12,197 nt of DNA from Propionibacteriaceae bacterium. GTDB taxonomy: Bacteria > Actinomycetota > Actinomycetes > Propionibacteriales > Propionibacteriaceae. The stretch lies in NCBI GenBank assembly GCA_030544185.1, contig JAUNRO010000064.1, positions 1 through 12,197 of the forward strand. The letters are read 5' to 3'. The position numbers and the translations under genes are program-made. Below are positions 6,580 through 12,197 of the stretch, piece after piece. Numbering within the stretch: position 1 is the first letter of the stretch; every line of letters starts with the position of its first letter. A model generated the notes under the pieces. The model was not told the origin of the DNA. It was given only the letters and a program-made list of their open reading frames with translations, and made no database searches.

Positions 6580-7760
6580 CACCCCCGCTCCAGCACGACG
6601 GTCGCGGCCATGTGCCGGACGCCGAGCATCATCCCGGTGCCGTGCGCCAGCGTGAGGCGCGGATCACCGACCTGGACCTTCGGGTGGGCCTCCCCGCGGG
6701 TCTGGCGCACCGCTTCGAGCAGCTTGGTCATGCCGCCACGGTTGCCCGGATGGTTGTTGCACAGCCCGCCACCGTCGGTGTTCCAGGGCAGGGCGCCCAC
6801 TCCCGAGATCAGGTTGCCGTCGGCGACGAAGCGCCCGCCTTCGCCCTTGGCGCAGAAGCCGAGATCCTCGAGCTGCATCACCACGGTGATAGTGAACGAG
6901 TCATAGATCGAGGCATAGCGGATATCGCCCGGACCCACCCCGGCCGCCTCGAAGGCCATGCGCCCGGACCGCACGGCCGCGGTGGAGGTCAACTCGATCG
7001 CGCTCCCACCACCTTGGACCGAGGCCGCCGCCCCGTGGCCGCGGACCCGCACGAGCGGCCGGGCGAGCCGCCGCGCGATGTCCTCGCGGGCGACGATCAG
7101 GGCGCCCCCACCGTCGGTCACCAGACAGCAGTCCAGGCGGTGCAGCGGGTCGGCGATCATCGGGGAAGAGACGACGTCCTCGACCGTGACCGGCGTCCGC
7201 AACACCGCGTGCTCATTCCACTGCGCGTGCTCCGACGCCGCGACCTTGACCCAGGCGAGCTGCTCGGCGGTGGTCCCGAAATCATGGCGGTGCCGCATCG
7301 CGCACATCGCATACGCCGTGACGGTCGTCGCGCCATAGAGGCCCTCGAACGCGGCATCCGGCTGCTCCGGATGGGTCGCGCGCGGCGCCAGCCCGGAGGC
7401 CACCGCACCCTGCTCGGCGGCCGCCGCCTTGGGCCGGCCCGCCATTGTGATCAGCACGATGGTGCACCGCCCCGAGCGGATCGCCTCGACCGCGTGCCCG
7501 ACGTGCACCAGATAGGACGAGCCCCCGGTATCCGTGCCGTCCACCCACGTCAGCGACCGCAGCCCAAGATAATCGGCGAGGTTGAGCAGCCCACCGGGGG
7601 TGTCGTTCGTCGCGCAGCAGAAGCCGTCGATGTCATCGATCCCGAGGCCGGCGTCGGCCAGCGCCCCGGCGACCGACTCGGCGTGGAGCTGGCCCAGTGA
7701 GATCCCGGTCGCTTTCCGCGTGGGATGTTCGAACGCCCCGACGATCGCCACCCCGGTCAT
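6579..7760 (-). CDS. thiolase-like protein (Ltp2-type), candidate CoA-ester aldolase
   Basis: A 393-residue thiolase-fold protein of the lipid-transfer/SCP2-thiolase-like branch. It keeps CCLVTDGGGALIV (211-223), a GGGLCNNHPGNRGG stretch (330-343, His337) and AHGTGMMLG (372-380, His373). The helix that normally starts with the nucleophilic Cys reads TDTGGSSYLV (76-85), with no Cys. At the position usually occupied by an NEAF-type motif it has IYDSF with Tyr286. This pattern resembles Ltp2, which performs retro-aldol cleavage of a beta-hydroxy acyl-CoA rather than thiolysis. I therefore infer an aldolase working with the DUF35 partner; an atypical thiolase or acyltransferase is the alternative. 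The ATG at 7760 overlaps the stop of the preceding gene by four bases (ATGA), with AGGAG upstream. The longer frame to 7856 lies within the preceding gene and was not used. Confidence 0.87.
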   Translation of the reverse strand: MTGVAIVGAFEHPTRKATGISLGQLHAESVAGALADAGLGIDDIDGFCCATNDTPGGLLNLADYLGLRSLTWVDGTDTGGSSYLVHVGHAVEAIRSGRCTIVLITMAGRPKAAAAEQGAVASGLAPRATHPEQPDAAFEGLYGATTVTAYAMCAMRHRHDFGTTAEQLAWVKVAASEHAQWNEHAVLRTPVTVEDVVSSPMIADPLHRLDCCLVTDGGGALIVAREDIARRLARPLVRVRGHGAAASVQGGGSAIELTSTAAVRSGRMAFEAAGVGPGDIRYASIYDSFTITVVMQLEDLGFCAKGEGGRFVADGNLISGVGALPWNTDGGGLCNNHPGNRGGMTKLLEAVRQTRGEAHPKVQVGDPRLTLAHGTGMMLGVRHMAATVVLERG

Positions 7761-8332
7761 CGGCCCATCTCCTGGGGTGGCCGCACACCGAAGAGCGCGA
7801 GCTGGCGCGCCAACAACTGGTAGTAGCCGATCACCGCATTGATCTCGAACAGCCACGCCTCACCCAGCTCGGCAACCGCGTGGGCGTATTCCTCATCCGC
7901 CAGCTCCCGGTCCAGCAGCGTCTCGGCCACCCGCAGCGCGAGCTCGACCGGCTCGCCCAGCCCCGCGGGGACCTCGCCCGCCCGCAGGCAGTCCACGGTG
8001 TCGTCGTCCGCACCCGCTCGTTGGGCGATCGGCTCATGGGCATATTGCTCATAGGCGGAGTCGTGACGGCCGGCCACCAGCAGGATGATCAGCTCCCGGA
8101 TCAGGTCGGGCAGCTGGGACTCATAGCGCAGCGCGGAGCCGAGGTTCTGCAGCGCCAGACCGACCGGCGGCGACAGCAGCATCGCGTTGAAAGGCCCGGG
8201 CAGCGGCTCCCCGGGCCCGGTGCGGGCGGCACTGGCCCGGGGGCTGTTCAGCACAGCGTCATAGACGGTCTTCTGCTGCGGTGTCATGGCCTCGGGGCGA
8301 ATGCGGGCGAGCCGCGGCGCTCCGTCGGACAT
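7757..8332 (-). CDS. carboxymuconolactone decarboxylase (CMD) family protein
   Basis: A 191-residue all-helical CMD/AhpD-superfamily protein. The core motif region reads RELIILLVAGRHDSAYEQYAHE (79-100). The CxxC pair found in peroxidase-type AhpD relatives is replaced by Tyr94-Glu-Gln-Tyr97, with His99 kept, so thiol-disulfide peroxidase activity is unlikely. Family members of this kind occur in many aromatic-acid catabolic clusters, where a lactone or 2-oxo-acid decarboxylase or isomerase role is often assumed but seldom shown. The start codon shares one base with the stop of the FAH-family gene (TGATG), implying coupled translation. The gene overlaps the thiolase-like gene by four bases. 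The family call is good; the reaction is unknown. Confidence 0.85.
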   Translation of the reverse strand: MSDGAPRLARIRPEAMTPQQKTVYDAVLNSPRASAARTGPGEPLPGPFNAMLLSPPVGLALQNLGSALRYESQLPDLIRELIILLVAGRHDSAYEQYAHEPIAQRAGADDDTVDCLRAGEVPAGLGEPVELALRVAETLLDRELADEEYAHAVAELGEAWLFEINAVIGYYQLLARQLALFGVRPPQEMGR

Positions 8333-9150
8333 CAGACAATCCGATTCTTCTGGTGCCCCACCTTCTCGATGACGGTCTCCAGGAGCTGCCCCGGCTTGAG
8401 GAAGATCTTCGGGTCGCGCGCGTTGCCCACGCCGCCGGGGGTGCCGGTCAGGATGACGTCGCCGGGCTTGAGGGAGATGATCTCGCTGACATAGGCGACG
8501 ATGGCGGGCACGTCGAACAGCAGGTCGGAGGTGTTCGACGACTGCATGACCTCACCGTCGACGATGGTCTGGATCGACAGGCCGGAGGCCCCGGGCGGCA
8601 GTTCGTCGGCGGTCACCAGCCAGGGACCGAGCGGGGTGAGCGCCTCCCAGGTCTTGCCGGCCAGATATTGGCGCGTGCGGCGCTGCCATTCGCGGACGGT
8701 CACGTCGTTGCTCACCGCATAGCCGGCGACGTGCTCCAGTGCCCTCTCTGCCGGGATATCGCGGCCGCCGCGGCCGACGATCAGGGCCAGTTCGCATTCC
8801 CAGTCGAGGGTCTCGCTGACCCCCGGCTTGACGATGTCGGTGTACGCCCCGGTGAGCGCCCCGGGATATTTGGCGAACAGCGTCGGGTATTCCGGGGTCT
8901 CCCGGCCAGTCTCGGCGATATGGGTCGCGTAATTGAGCCCGAGGCAGACGATCTTGTCCGGCTGCAGGATGACCGGAAGGTATTCGATATCGCCGAGCTC
9001 GACCTTCTCACCGGCGGCGCTCGCGCGCTCGTGCCAGTCCTCCTCGGCGAGCAGCGCGCCGACATCGCGATAGTCGAGCAGTTCAGCCGAGTCGTCGGTG
9101 ATCCGAGCGGCGCGGGTGCGTTCCCCGGCTTTGACCGTGGCAAGTTTCAC
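8332..9150 (-). CDS. fumarylacetoacetate hydrolase (FAH) family protein
   Basis: A 272-residue FAH-superfamily enzyme. Such enzymes use a divalent metal to hydrolyse C-C bonds, decarboxylate, isomerise or hydrate 2-oxo-acid intermediates in the cytosol. The metal ligands expected from the fold are Glu118 and Glu120 in DWECELALIVG and Asp149 in SNDVTVREWQ. An HIAE segment (77-80) following CLGLNY resembles the His/Glu pair of FAHD1-type enzymes. The family C-terminal block PGDVILTGTPGGVG (229-242) and a SNTSDLLFD segment are intact. The start is a GTG at 9150 with AGAGGA upstream; there is a 14-bp gap after the VOC gene. Its position after a VOC protein fits a ring-cleavage pathway, where FAH-type enzymes act on the ring-opened product. 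Possible activities include acylpyruvate hydrolase, oxaloacetate decarboxylase or 2-oxo-hept-3-ene-dioate hydratase-like. Confidence 0.92.
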   Translation of the reverse strand: MKLATVKAGERTRAARITDDSAELLDYRDVGALLAEEDWHERASAAGEKVELGDIEYLPVILQPDKIVCLGLNYATHIAETGRETPEYPTLFAKYPGALTGAYTDIVKPGVSETLDWECELALIVGRGGRDIPAERALEHVAGYAVSNDVTVREWQRRTRQYLAGKTWEALTPLGPWLVTADELPPGASGLSIQTIVDGEVMQSSNTSDLLFDVPAIVAYVSEIISLKPGDVILTGTPGGVGNARDPKIFLKPGQLLETVIEKVGHQKNRIV

Positions 9151-9164
9151 TGTGGTTGTCCTCT

Positions 9165-9671
9165 TCAGTTGTTCGGATAGACGGGGCCTTCGGCGCCCAG
9201 GAGTTCCTCGGCCTGCTTCCAGATATCCTCCGGGCTCTGGTCGAAGTTCATGTGTTTGCGGTAGGGCTGCGGGACCGTGCTCACCTTGTCGTCGATGCGG
9301 AGATAGACCTCCACCCGGTTGCCCTCGGGATCGAAGAAATAGATGCCGAAGGCATTGCCATGGGTGACTTCCTGCTGGACGGTGGCGCCATTGGCCGGGT
9401 CGTTCAGCACCTTGTGGAAGTGCAGCAGGGTGTCGAGGTCGCTGACGCGGAACGAGATCTGCTGGATGAGCTTGTCATCGGGACCGGCCGTGCGACCCGG
9501 GGCCAGCAGGAACTCGTGGTGTTCGATGTCGGGGCGGGCGCTCATGAAGGTGAGGCCGGCATTGGGATCCTCGTCGGTGATGGTGAGCCCCATGACCTCG
9601 GTATAGAACTTCTTCATCAGCGGCAGATCGTTGCACAGCAGTCCGACGTGACCGAGTTCGGCAATGGGCAT
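9165..9671 (-). CDS. VOC-superfamily protein (type I extradiol dioxygenase / glyoxalase fold)
   Basis: A 168-residue protein with one pair of beta-alpha-beta-beta-beta modules. The first strand is ELGHVGLLCNDL with His8. The middle has EHHEFLLAP with His51, His52 and Glu53. The second module begins IQQISFRVSDL with Gln71, followed by THGNAFGIYFFDPEGNRVEVY with His104 and Glu121. The spacing resembles the catalytic half of type I extradiol dioxygenases (His, His, Glu ligands). However, the second metal His appears to be Gln71, and the protein is about half their usual length. Possible roles are a small ring-cleavage dioxygenase, or a glyalase-like isomerase or lyase of the same fold. AAAGGAG lies upstream of the ATG. 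It is the first gene of the unit, following a 134-bp gap and a hairpin. Confidence 0.85.
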   Translation of the reverse strand: MPIAELGHVGLLCNDLPLMKKFYTEVMGLTITDEDPNAGLTFMSARPDIEHHEFLLAPGRTAGPDDKLIQQISFRVSDLDTLLHFHKVLNDPANGATVQQEVTHGNAFGIYFFDPEGNRVEVYLRIDDKVSTVPQPYRKHMNFDQSPEDIWKQAEELLGAEGPVYPNN

Positions 9672-9805
9672 TGGCGCTCCTTTGGCTCTGCGGGCAATTT
9701 CGCGCGTACGCCGCGGGACCGCGAATCCGCGCGCTTGGACCAGACGCTAGGGGGCAGGCCGCCGTGATGGCGGCCTGCTCCCAGGCATCGGAATACGACC
9801 GCGAC
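9672..9805. promoter_or_regulatory. intergenic gap with possible internal promoter
   Basis: A 134-bp gap separates the reductase gene from the VOC gene, whereas all other spacings in this run of genes are overlaps or under 15 bp. After the hairpin at 9750-9782 (minus direction) there are about 78 bp up to the VOC start. They include a loose inverted repeat of TTCGCG and CGCGAA around 9696-9723. That could be a promoter/operator region for the VOC-to-CoA-transferase unit. No clear -35/-10 boxes were seen. Confidence 0.35.
9750..9782 (-). terminator. strong hairpin between reductase and VOC genes (terminator or attenuator)
   Basis: GCAGGCCGCC and GGCGGCCTGC form a perfect ten-pair stem around a five-base loop. 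The stem extends four more pairs outward, including one G-T. No T-tract follows on either strand. It lies 23 bp past the stop of the reductase gene in the direction of transcription, so full or partial termination there is plausible. A processing or stabilising hairpin is the alternative. Confidence 0.5.
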
Positions 9806-10849
9806 TCAGATCCCGAGAACGAGCCGATCGCCCTTGCAGCGGCTGATGCAGATCATCATCGACTCGCTGGCCTCACGTTCGTGATCGTCCAGAACCGCAT
9901 CGCGATGATCGGGCGTGCCCTCGATGACCGGCGTCTCGCAGGCGCCGCAGAAGCCCTCCTCGCACGAGGAGATCGTCTCCGGCAAGTGCTCGCGCACCAC
10001 CTCGAGGATCGTCCGGTCCGGCGCCACCTCCAGCACCAAGCCGCTCTCCTGCAACTCCACGGTGAACGTGCCGTCGCCGCTGGCGGCGGCCGGAGGACCC
10101 GGCTCGGCGGCCGCTGCGGCCGCGGGCGTCGCGGCCTGCTGCTGCACCGGGGTGGGTTGCTGCGCCTTGGGCGGCGGGGCGGTGCCGAAGCGTTCGACGT
10201 TCAGCTCGAGCTCGCGGCTGGCACACGCCTTCTCGAGCGCGCGGAGCAGACCTTCCGGGCCGCATGCATAGACGGCGGTATACGGCGAGGCCGAGTCCAG
10301 GATCGAATCGAGATCCAGCTGGCCGCGTTCGTCCAGCGGGATCAGCTCGGTGTCACCGCCGATCTCCGCCAGCTCCCGCTGGAAGGCCATGGTCGCCCGG
10401 CTTCGGCCGCCATAGAACAGCCGGTACGCATACCCCTGCTCGTCCAGGTGCCGGATCATCGTGAGGATCGGGGTGATCCCGATGCCACCGGCGACGAACA
10501 GATATTCGTCGGCCTCGCGGAGCGCGAAGTGGTTCCGCGGCCCGCGGATCTGGACCTGCTGGCCGACCAGGACCGATTCGTGGATCTCGCGCGATCCGCC
10601 CTTGCCGTGATCGTCGCGAAGCACCGCGATCCGGTAGTGCTGGCGATTATCGGGCCGGCCGCACAGGGAATACTGCCGGACCAGCCGCGAGGGCAGCACG
10701 ATGTCGATGTGGGCCCCTGGAGCCCACGGGGGCAGGTCGCCACCGTCGGGGTCGACGAGTTCGAGGGAGAGTACGCCGTCGGCCTCGCGCCGGGCGGCTT
10801 CGATGCGGACGGTGCGCAGCGCGAAACGGTCGTGTTTGTTCTCAGCCAT
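9806..10849 (-). CDS. phthalate dioxygenase reductase-type oxidoreductase (flavin, NAD(P)H, 2Fe-2S)
   Basis: A 347-residue class IA oxygenase reductase that passes electrons from NAD(P)H through flavin to a 2Fe-2S centre and on to a terminal oxygenase. Domain order is as follows. The flavin-binding barrel has RQYSLCG (59-64). The nucleotide-binding domain has VAGGIGITPIL (119-129) and YACGPEGLL (194-202). The C-terminal plant-type ferredoxin has Cys296, Cys301, Cys304 and Cys334 in a C-x4-C-x2-C-x29-C pattern. Between the last two domains is an unusual Ala/Pro/Gln-rich linker of about 30 residues (about 225-256). The ATG at 10849 overlaps the upstream RraA-like gene by eight bases; an ATG at 10864 is a possible alternative start. 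Neither has a strong ribosome binding site. No oxygenase partner gene lies in the window. Confidence 0.93.
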   Translation of the reverse strand: MAENKHDRFALRTVRIEAARREADGVLSLELVDPDGGDLPPWAPGAHIDIVLPSRLVRQYSLCGRPDNRQHYRIAVLRDDHGKGGSREIHESVLVGQQVQIRGPRNHFALREADEYLFVAGGIGITPILTMIRHLDEQGYAYRLFYGGRSRATMAFQRELAEIGGDTELIPLDERGQLDLDSILDSASPYTAVYACGPEGLLRALEKACASRELELNVERFGTAPPPKAQQPTPVQQQAATPAAAAAAEPGPPAAASGDGTFTVELQESGLVLEVAPDRTILEVVREHLPETISSCEEGFCGACETPVIEGTPDHRDAVLDDHEREASESMMICISRCKGDRLVLGI

Positions 10850-11471
10850 TGTTCCGGAACCCATACAGGTCGAGGGTGAGCTCCCCGCCGCGGATGCGGT
10901 CGAGGAATCCTGCTTCCTTGGTCATGCGCTCCGCGGACGAGGCCAGCGTCGGCTCCACCGCGGACGGTGGCAGGACCACGACGCCGTCGACATCGGCGAC
11001 GACCGCATCTCCCGGGCTGACCGATACGCCGGCCACCACCAAGGTCTCGTTGATGCGGCCCCGAAAGTTCTTGCCGGTGCGGCGCACGCTCACGCCGCGG
11101 GAGAACACCGGAAAGCCGAGCTCCTCCAGCCGGTCGACGTCCCGGCAGCCGCCGTCGATCACGAGGCCGCGGACGCCGCGCTCCTGGGCCGCGACCGCAA
11201 GCACCTCACCCCAATAGCCGCACAGTTCCTGCCGGCCGTCGACCACCAGGACGTCGCCGGGCTGCGCGAGCTCCAGGGCGATGTGCAGCGGCAGGTTGTC
11301 CGCGGGATGGGTACGCAGGGGCAGGGCGCGCCCGACGATCCGGCTGCCGTGCCAGACCGGCCGGATCGCGGGATCCATGGCGCAGTCGAGCCCCGATGCC
11401 TCATAGAGCGTGGCGACATCGATCTCGCCGAGCTTGTCGAGCAGTTCCTGGGACACAGCGGTGTCGGCCAT
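10842..11471 (-). CDS. RraA / HMG-aldolase-like protein 2
   Basis: A 209-residue protein of the RraA family, which includes 4-hydroxy-4-methyl-2-oxoglutarate and 4-carboxy-4-hydroxy-2-oxoadipate aldolases. These class II aldolases also decarboxylate oxaloacetate. The aldolase signature acidic-x20-Arg-Asp is intact: Glu89 in YWGEV, then Arg110-Asp111 in IDGGCRDVDRL. Downstream it keeps GFPVFSRG (119-126) and VADVDGVVVLP (158-168), close to bona fide aldolases. This argues for enzymatic activity and against the RNase E inhibitor role of true RraA. The ATG at 11471 shares one base with the stop of the preceding RraA-like gene (TGATG) and has AAGGAGGG seven bases upstream; a GTG three bases earlier is also possible. 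It likely cleaves or decarboxylates a 2-oxo acid late in the pathway. Confidence 0.88.
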   Translation of the reverse strand: MADTAVSQELLDKLGEIDVATLYEASGLDCAMDPAIRPVWHGSRIVGRALPLRTHPADNLPLHIALELAQPGDVLVVDGRQELCGYWGEVLAVAAQERGVRGLVIDGGCRDVDRLEELGFPVFSRGVSVRRTGKNFRGRINETLVVAGVSVSPGDAVVADVDGVVVLPPSAVEPTLASSAERMTKEAGFLDRIRGGELTLDLYGFRNNG

Positions 11472-12121
11472 CACTCGCCCTCCTTGCGCTGCAGGGTGTG
11501 ATAGCCGTGCTGCTGGCGGGCCTCGGCGATGGTGGCACCGCCCAGGACCGCGTCCAGGATGTCGTCCTCGACCTTGCCGATCTCCTCGGCGAGCGCGAGC
11601 ACTTCCTCGGCCCGGTGCGACGGGACGACCACCACGCCGTCGTCATCGCCGATGACGATGTCGCCGGGCCGGACCTGGACGTCGCCGAGCGCGATCGGGA
11701 CCTGGGTGTCGGCCACCTCCACGCGGTCCTTGCCGGTGCGCATGAACTTCGAGGCCGAATAGATCGGATAGCCGTTGCCCAGAGCCACGCGGGTGTCCCG
11801 GCAGACGCCCCAGATCGCGGTGCCGCCCAGGCCCTTCTTGTGTGCGAGCGCGGTGAGGATGTCGCCCCACACGGTGCAGTCGGTCCGGCCCTGGTTGTCG
11901 AGCACAGCGACCCCGCCGGGCGGAATCTCGTCGATGAAGTCGCCGACGGTGCCCTTCGGGTCACCCGCGGGGACATACCGCACGGTATAGGCGGGACCCG
12001 CCATGCGCTGCCCGTTCTGCAGCGGGGCGAGCCCGTGGGCACTGCCGGGCAGACCGAGTCGGTCGAGGGCGTCCGAGACCGTGGCGGTGCCGAGCTCGGC
12101 GAAGCGGGTCCAATCGGTCAT
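11471..12121 (-). CDS. RraA / HMG-aldolase-like protein 1
   Basis: A 216-residue second member of the RraA/HMG-aldolase family, clearly divergent from its neighbour. The signature is present as Asp87-x20-Arg108-Asp109 (VWGDIL and GVCRDTR). The segment before Arg-Asp reads AIWGVC instead of the common VIDG form, and the following loop (LGNGYPIYSAS) also differs. The C-terminal GDIVIGDDDGVVVVP block (153-167) is typical. The start at 12121 is supported by AAGGAGAG about seven bases upstream; the frame stays open to 12154 but that part overlaps a leader repeat. It is the first gene of the visible block. It may form a mixed oligomer with the next protein, or act on a different 2-oxo acid; both are inference. 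Older databases often mislabel the family as demethylmenaquinone methyltransferase. Confidence 0.87.
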   Translation of the reverse strand: MTDWTRFAELGTATVSDALDRLGLPGSAHGLAPLQNGQRMAGPAYTVRYVPAGDPKGTVGDFIDEIPPGGVAVLDNQGRTDCTVWGDILTALAHKKGLGGTAIWGVCRDTRVALGNGYPIYSASKFMRTGKDRVEVADTQVPIALGDVQVRPGDIVIGDDDGVVVVPSHRAEEVLALAEEIGKVEDDILDAVLGGATIAEARQQHGYHTLQRKEGE

Positions 12122-12197
12122 GGGGTTCTCTCCTTGCTGGTGCGGTCGGGTCACGGCCCCGACAGGTTTGTGCGGTCGGGTCAGGGCCCGGACCGAG
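12122..12197 (-). promoter_or_regulatory. leader of the RraA/reductase block with two direct repeats
   Basis: On the minus strand, GTGACCCGACCGCACC and its near copy CTGACCCGACCGCACA are spaced 30 bp apart (plus-strand cores TGCGGTCGGGTCA at 12141-12153 and 12171-12183). The copy nearest the gene lies about 20 bp from the ATG, just before the ribosome binding site. Same-orientation copies about three helical turns apart suit a dimeric regulator binding one face of DNA. This is inference. The region is cut by the window edge. Confidence 0.45.

Noticed and set aside
9671..10879. Plus-strand open frame over the reductase gene
   Set aside because: The minus-strand product has intact flavin, nucleotide and 2Fe-2S motifs; the plus-strand product has none.

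Overview
The window is GC-rich DNA, roughly two thirds G+C by eye. Codons mostly end in G or C, some starts are GTG, and stop/start overlaps of the TGATG and ATGA type are frequent. This suggests a soil-type actinomycete (Rhodococcus, Gordonia, Pseudonocardia or a relative). The genus cannot be fixed from the sequence. I see no rRNA, tRNA, insertion sequence, CRISPR array, transporter or transcriptional regulator. Thirteen genes are supported: twelve on the minus strand and one small gene on the plus strand. The longest gene-free stretch is 4476-4751 (276 bp).

Layout, read in the direction of minus-strand transcription (right to left). First block, 12121 to 9806: two RraA/HMG-aldolase-like proteins and a phthalate-dioxygenase-reductase-type flavin/2Fe-2S reductase, with overlapping genes. 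A 76-bp leader at the window edge carries two direct repeats. A strong hairpin at 9750-9782 and a 134-bp gap separate this block from the next. Second block, 9671 to 4752: a VOC (dioxygenase/glyoxalase-fold) protein, a fumarylacetoacetate-hydrolase-family enzyme, a carboxymuconolactone-decarboxylase-family protein, a thiolase-fold protein without the usual nucleophilic Cys, its DUF35 zinc-ribbon/OB partner, and the A and B subunits of a CoA-transferase. Most of these genes overlap or lie within about 15 bp of each other.

Next comes a convergent intergenic region (4476-4751) with a terminator hairpin, a long inverted repeat and a 22-bp tandem repeat. The small plus-strand gene at 4176-4475 encodes an unrecognised 99-residue protein. 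It is divergent from the third minus-strand block, 4024 to beyond position 1: a benzoylformate-decarboxylase-like ThDP enzyme, an acyl-CoA dehydrogenase and an MmgE/PrpD-family protein whose 3' end lies outside the window.

Together the genes look like part of a catabolic cluster for an aromatic or cyclic carboxylic acid. Plausible roles are redox supply (reductase), ring or C-C cleavage (VOC, FAH-type, RraA-type), CoA activation (CoA-transferase), dehydrogenation (acyl-CoA dehydrogenase), C-C cleavage of a CoA ester (thiolase-like/DUF35 pair), and 2-oxo-acid decarboxylation (ThDP enzyme). The substrate is not identifiable. No oxygenase partner for the reductase, no acyl-CoA ligase and no regulator lie inside the window. 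The combination does not match a textbook pathway that I recognise, and several enzymes carry active-site substitutions, so family names should not be read as substrate assignments.
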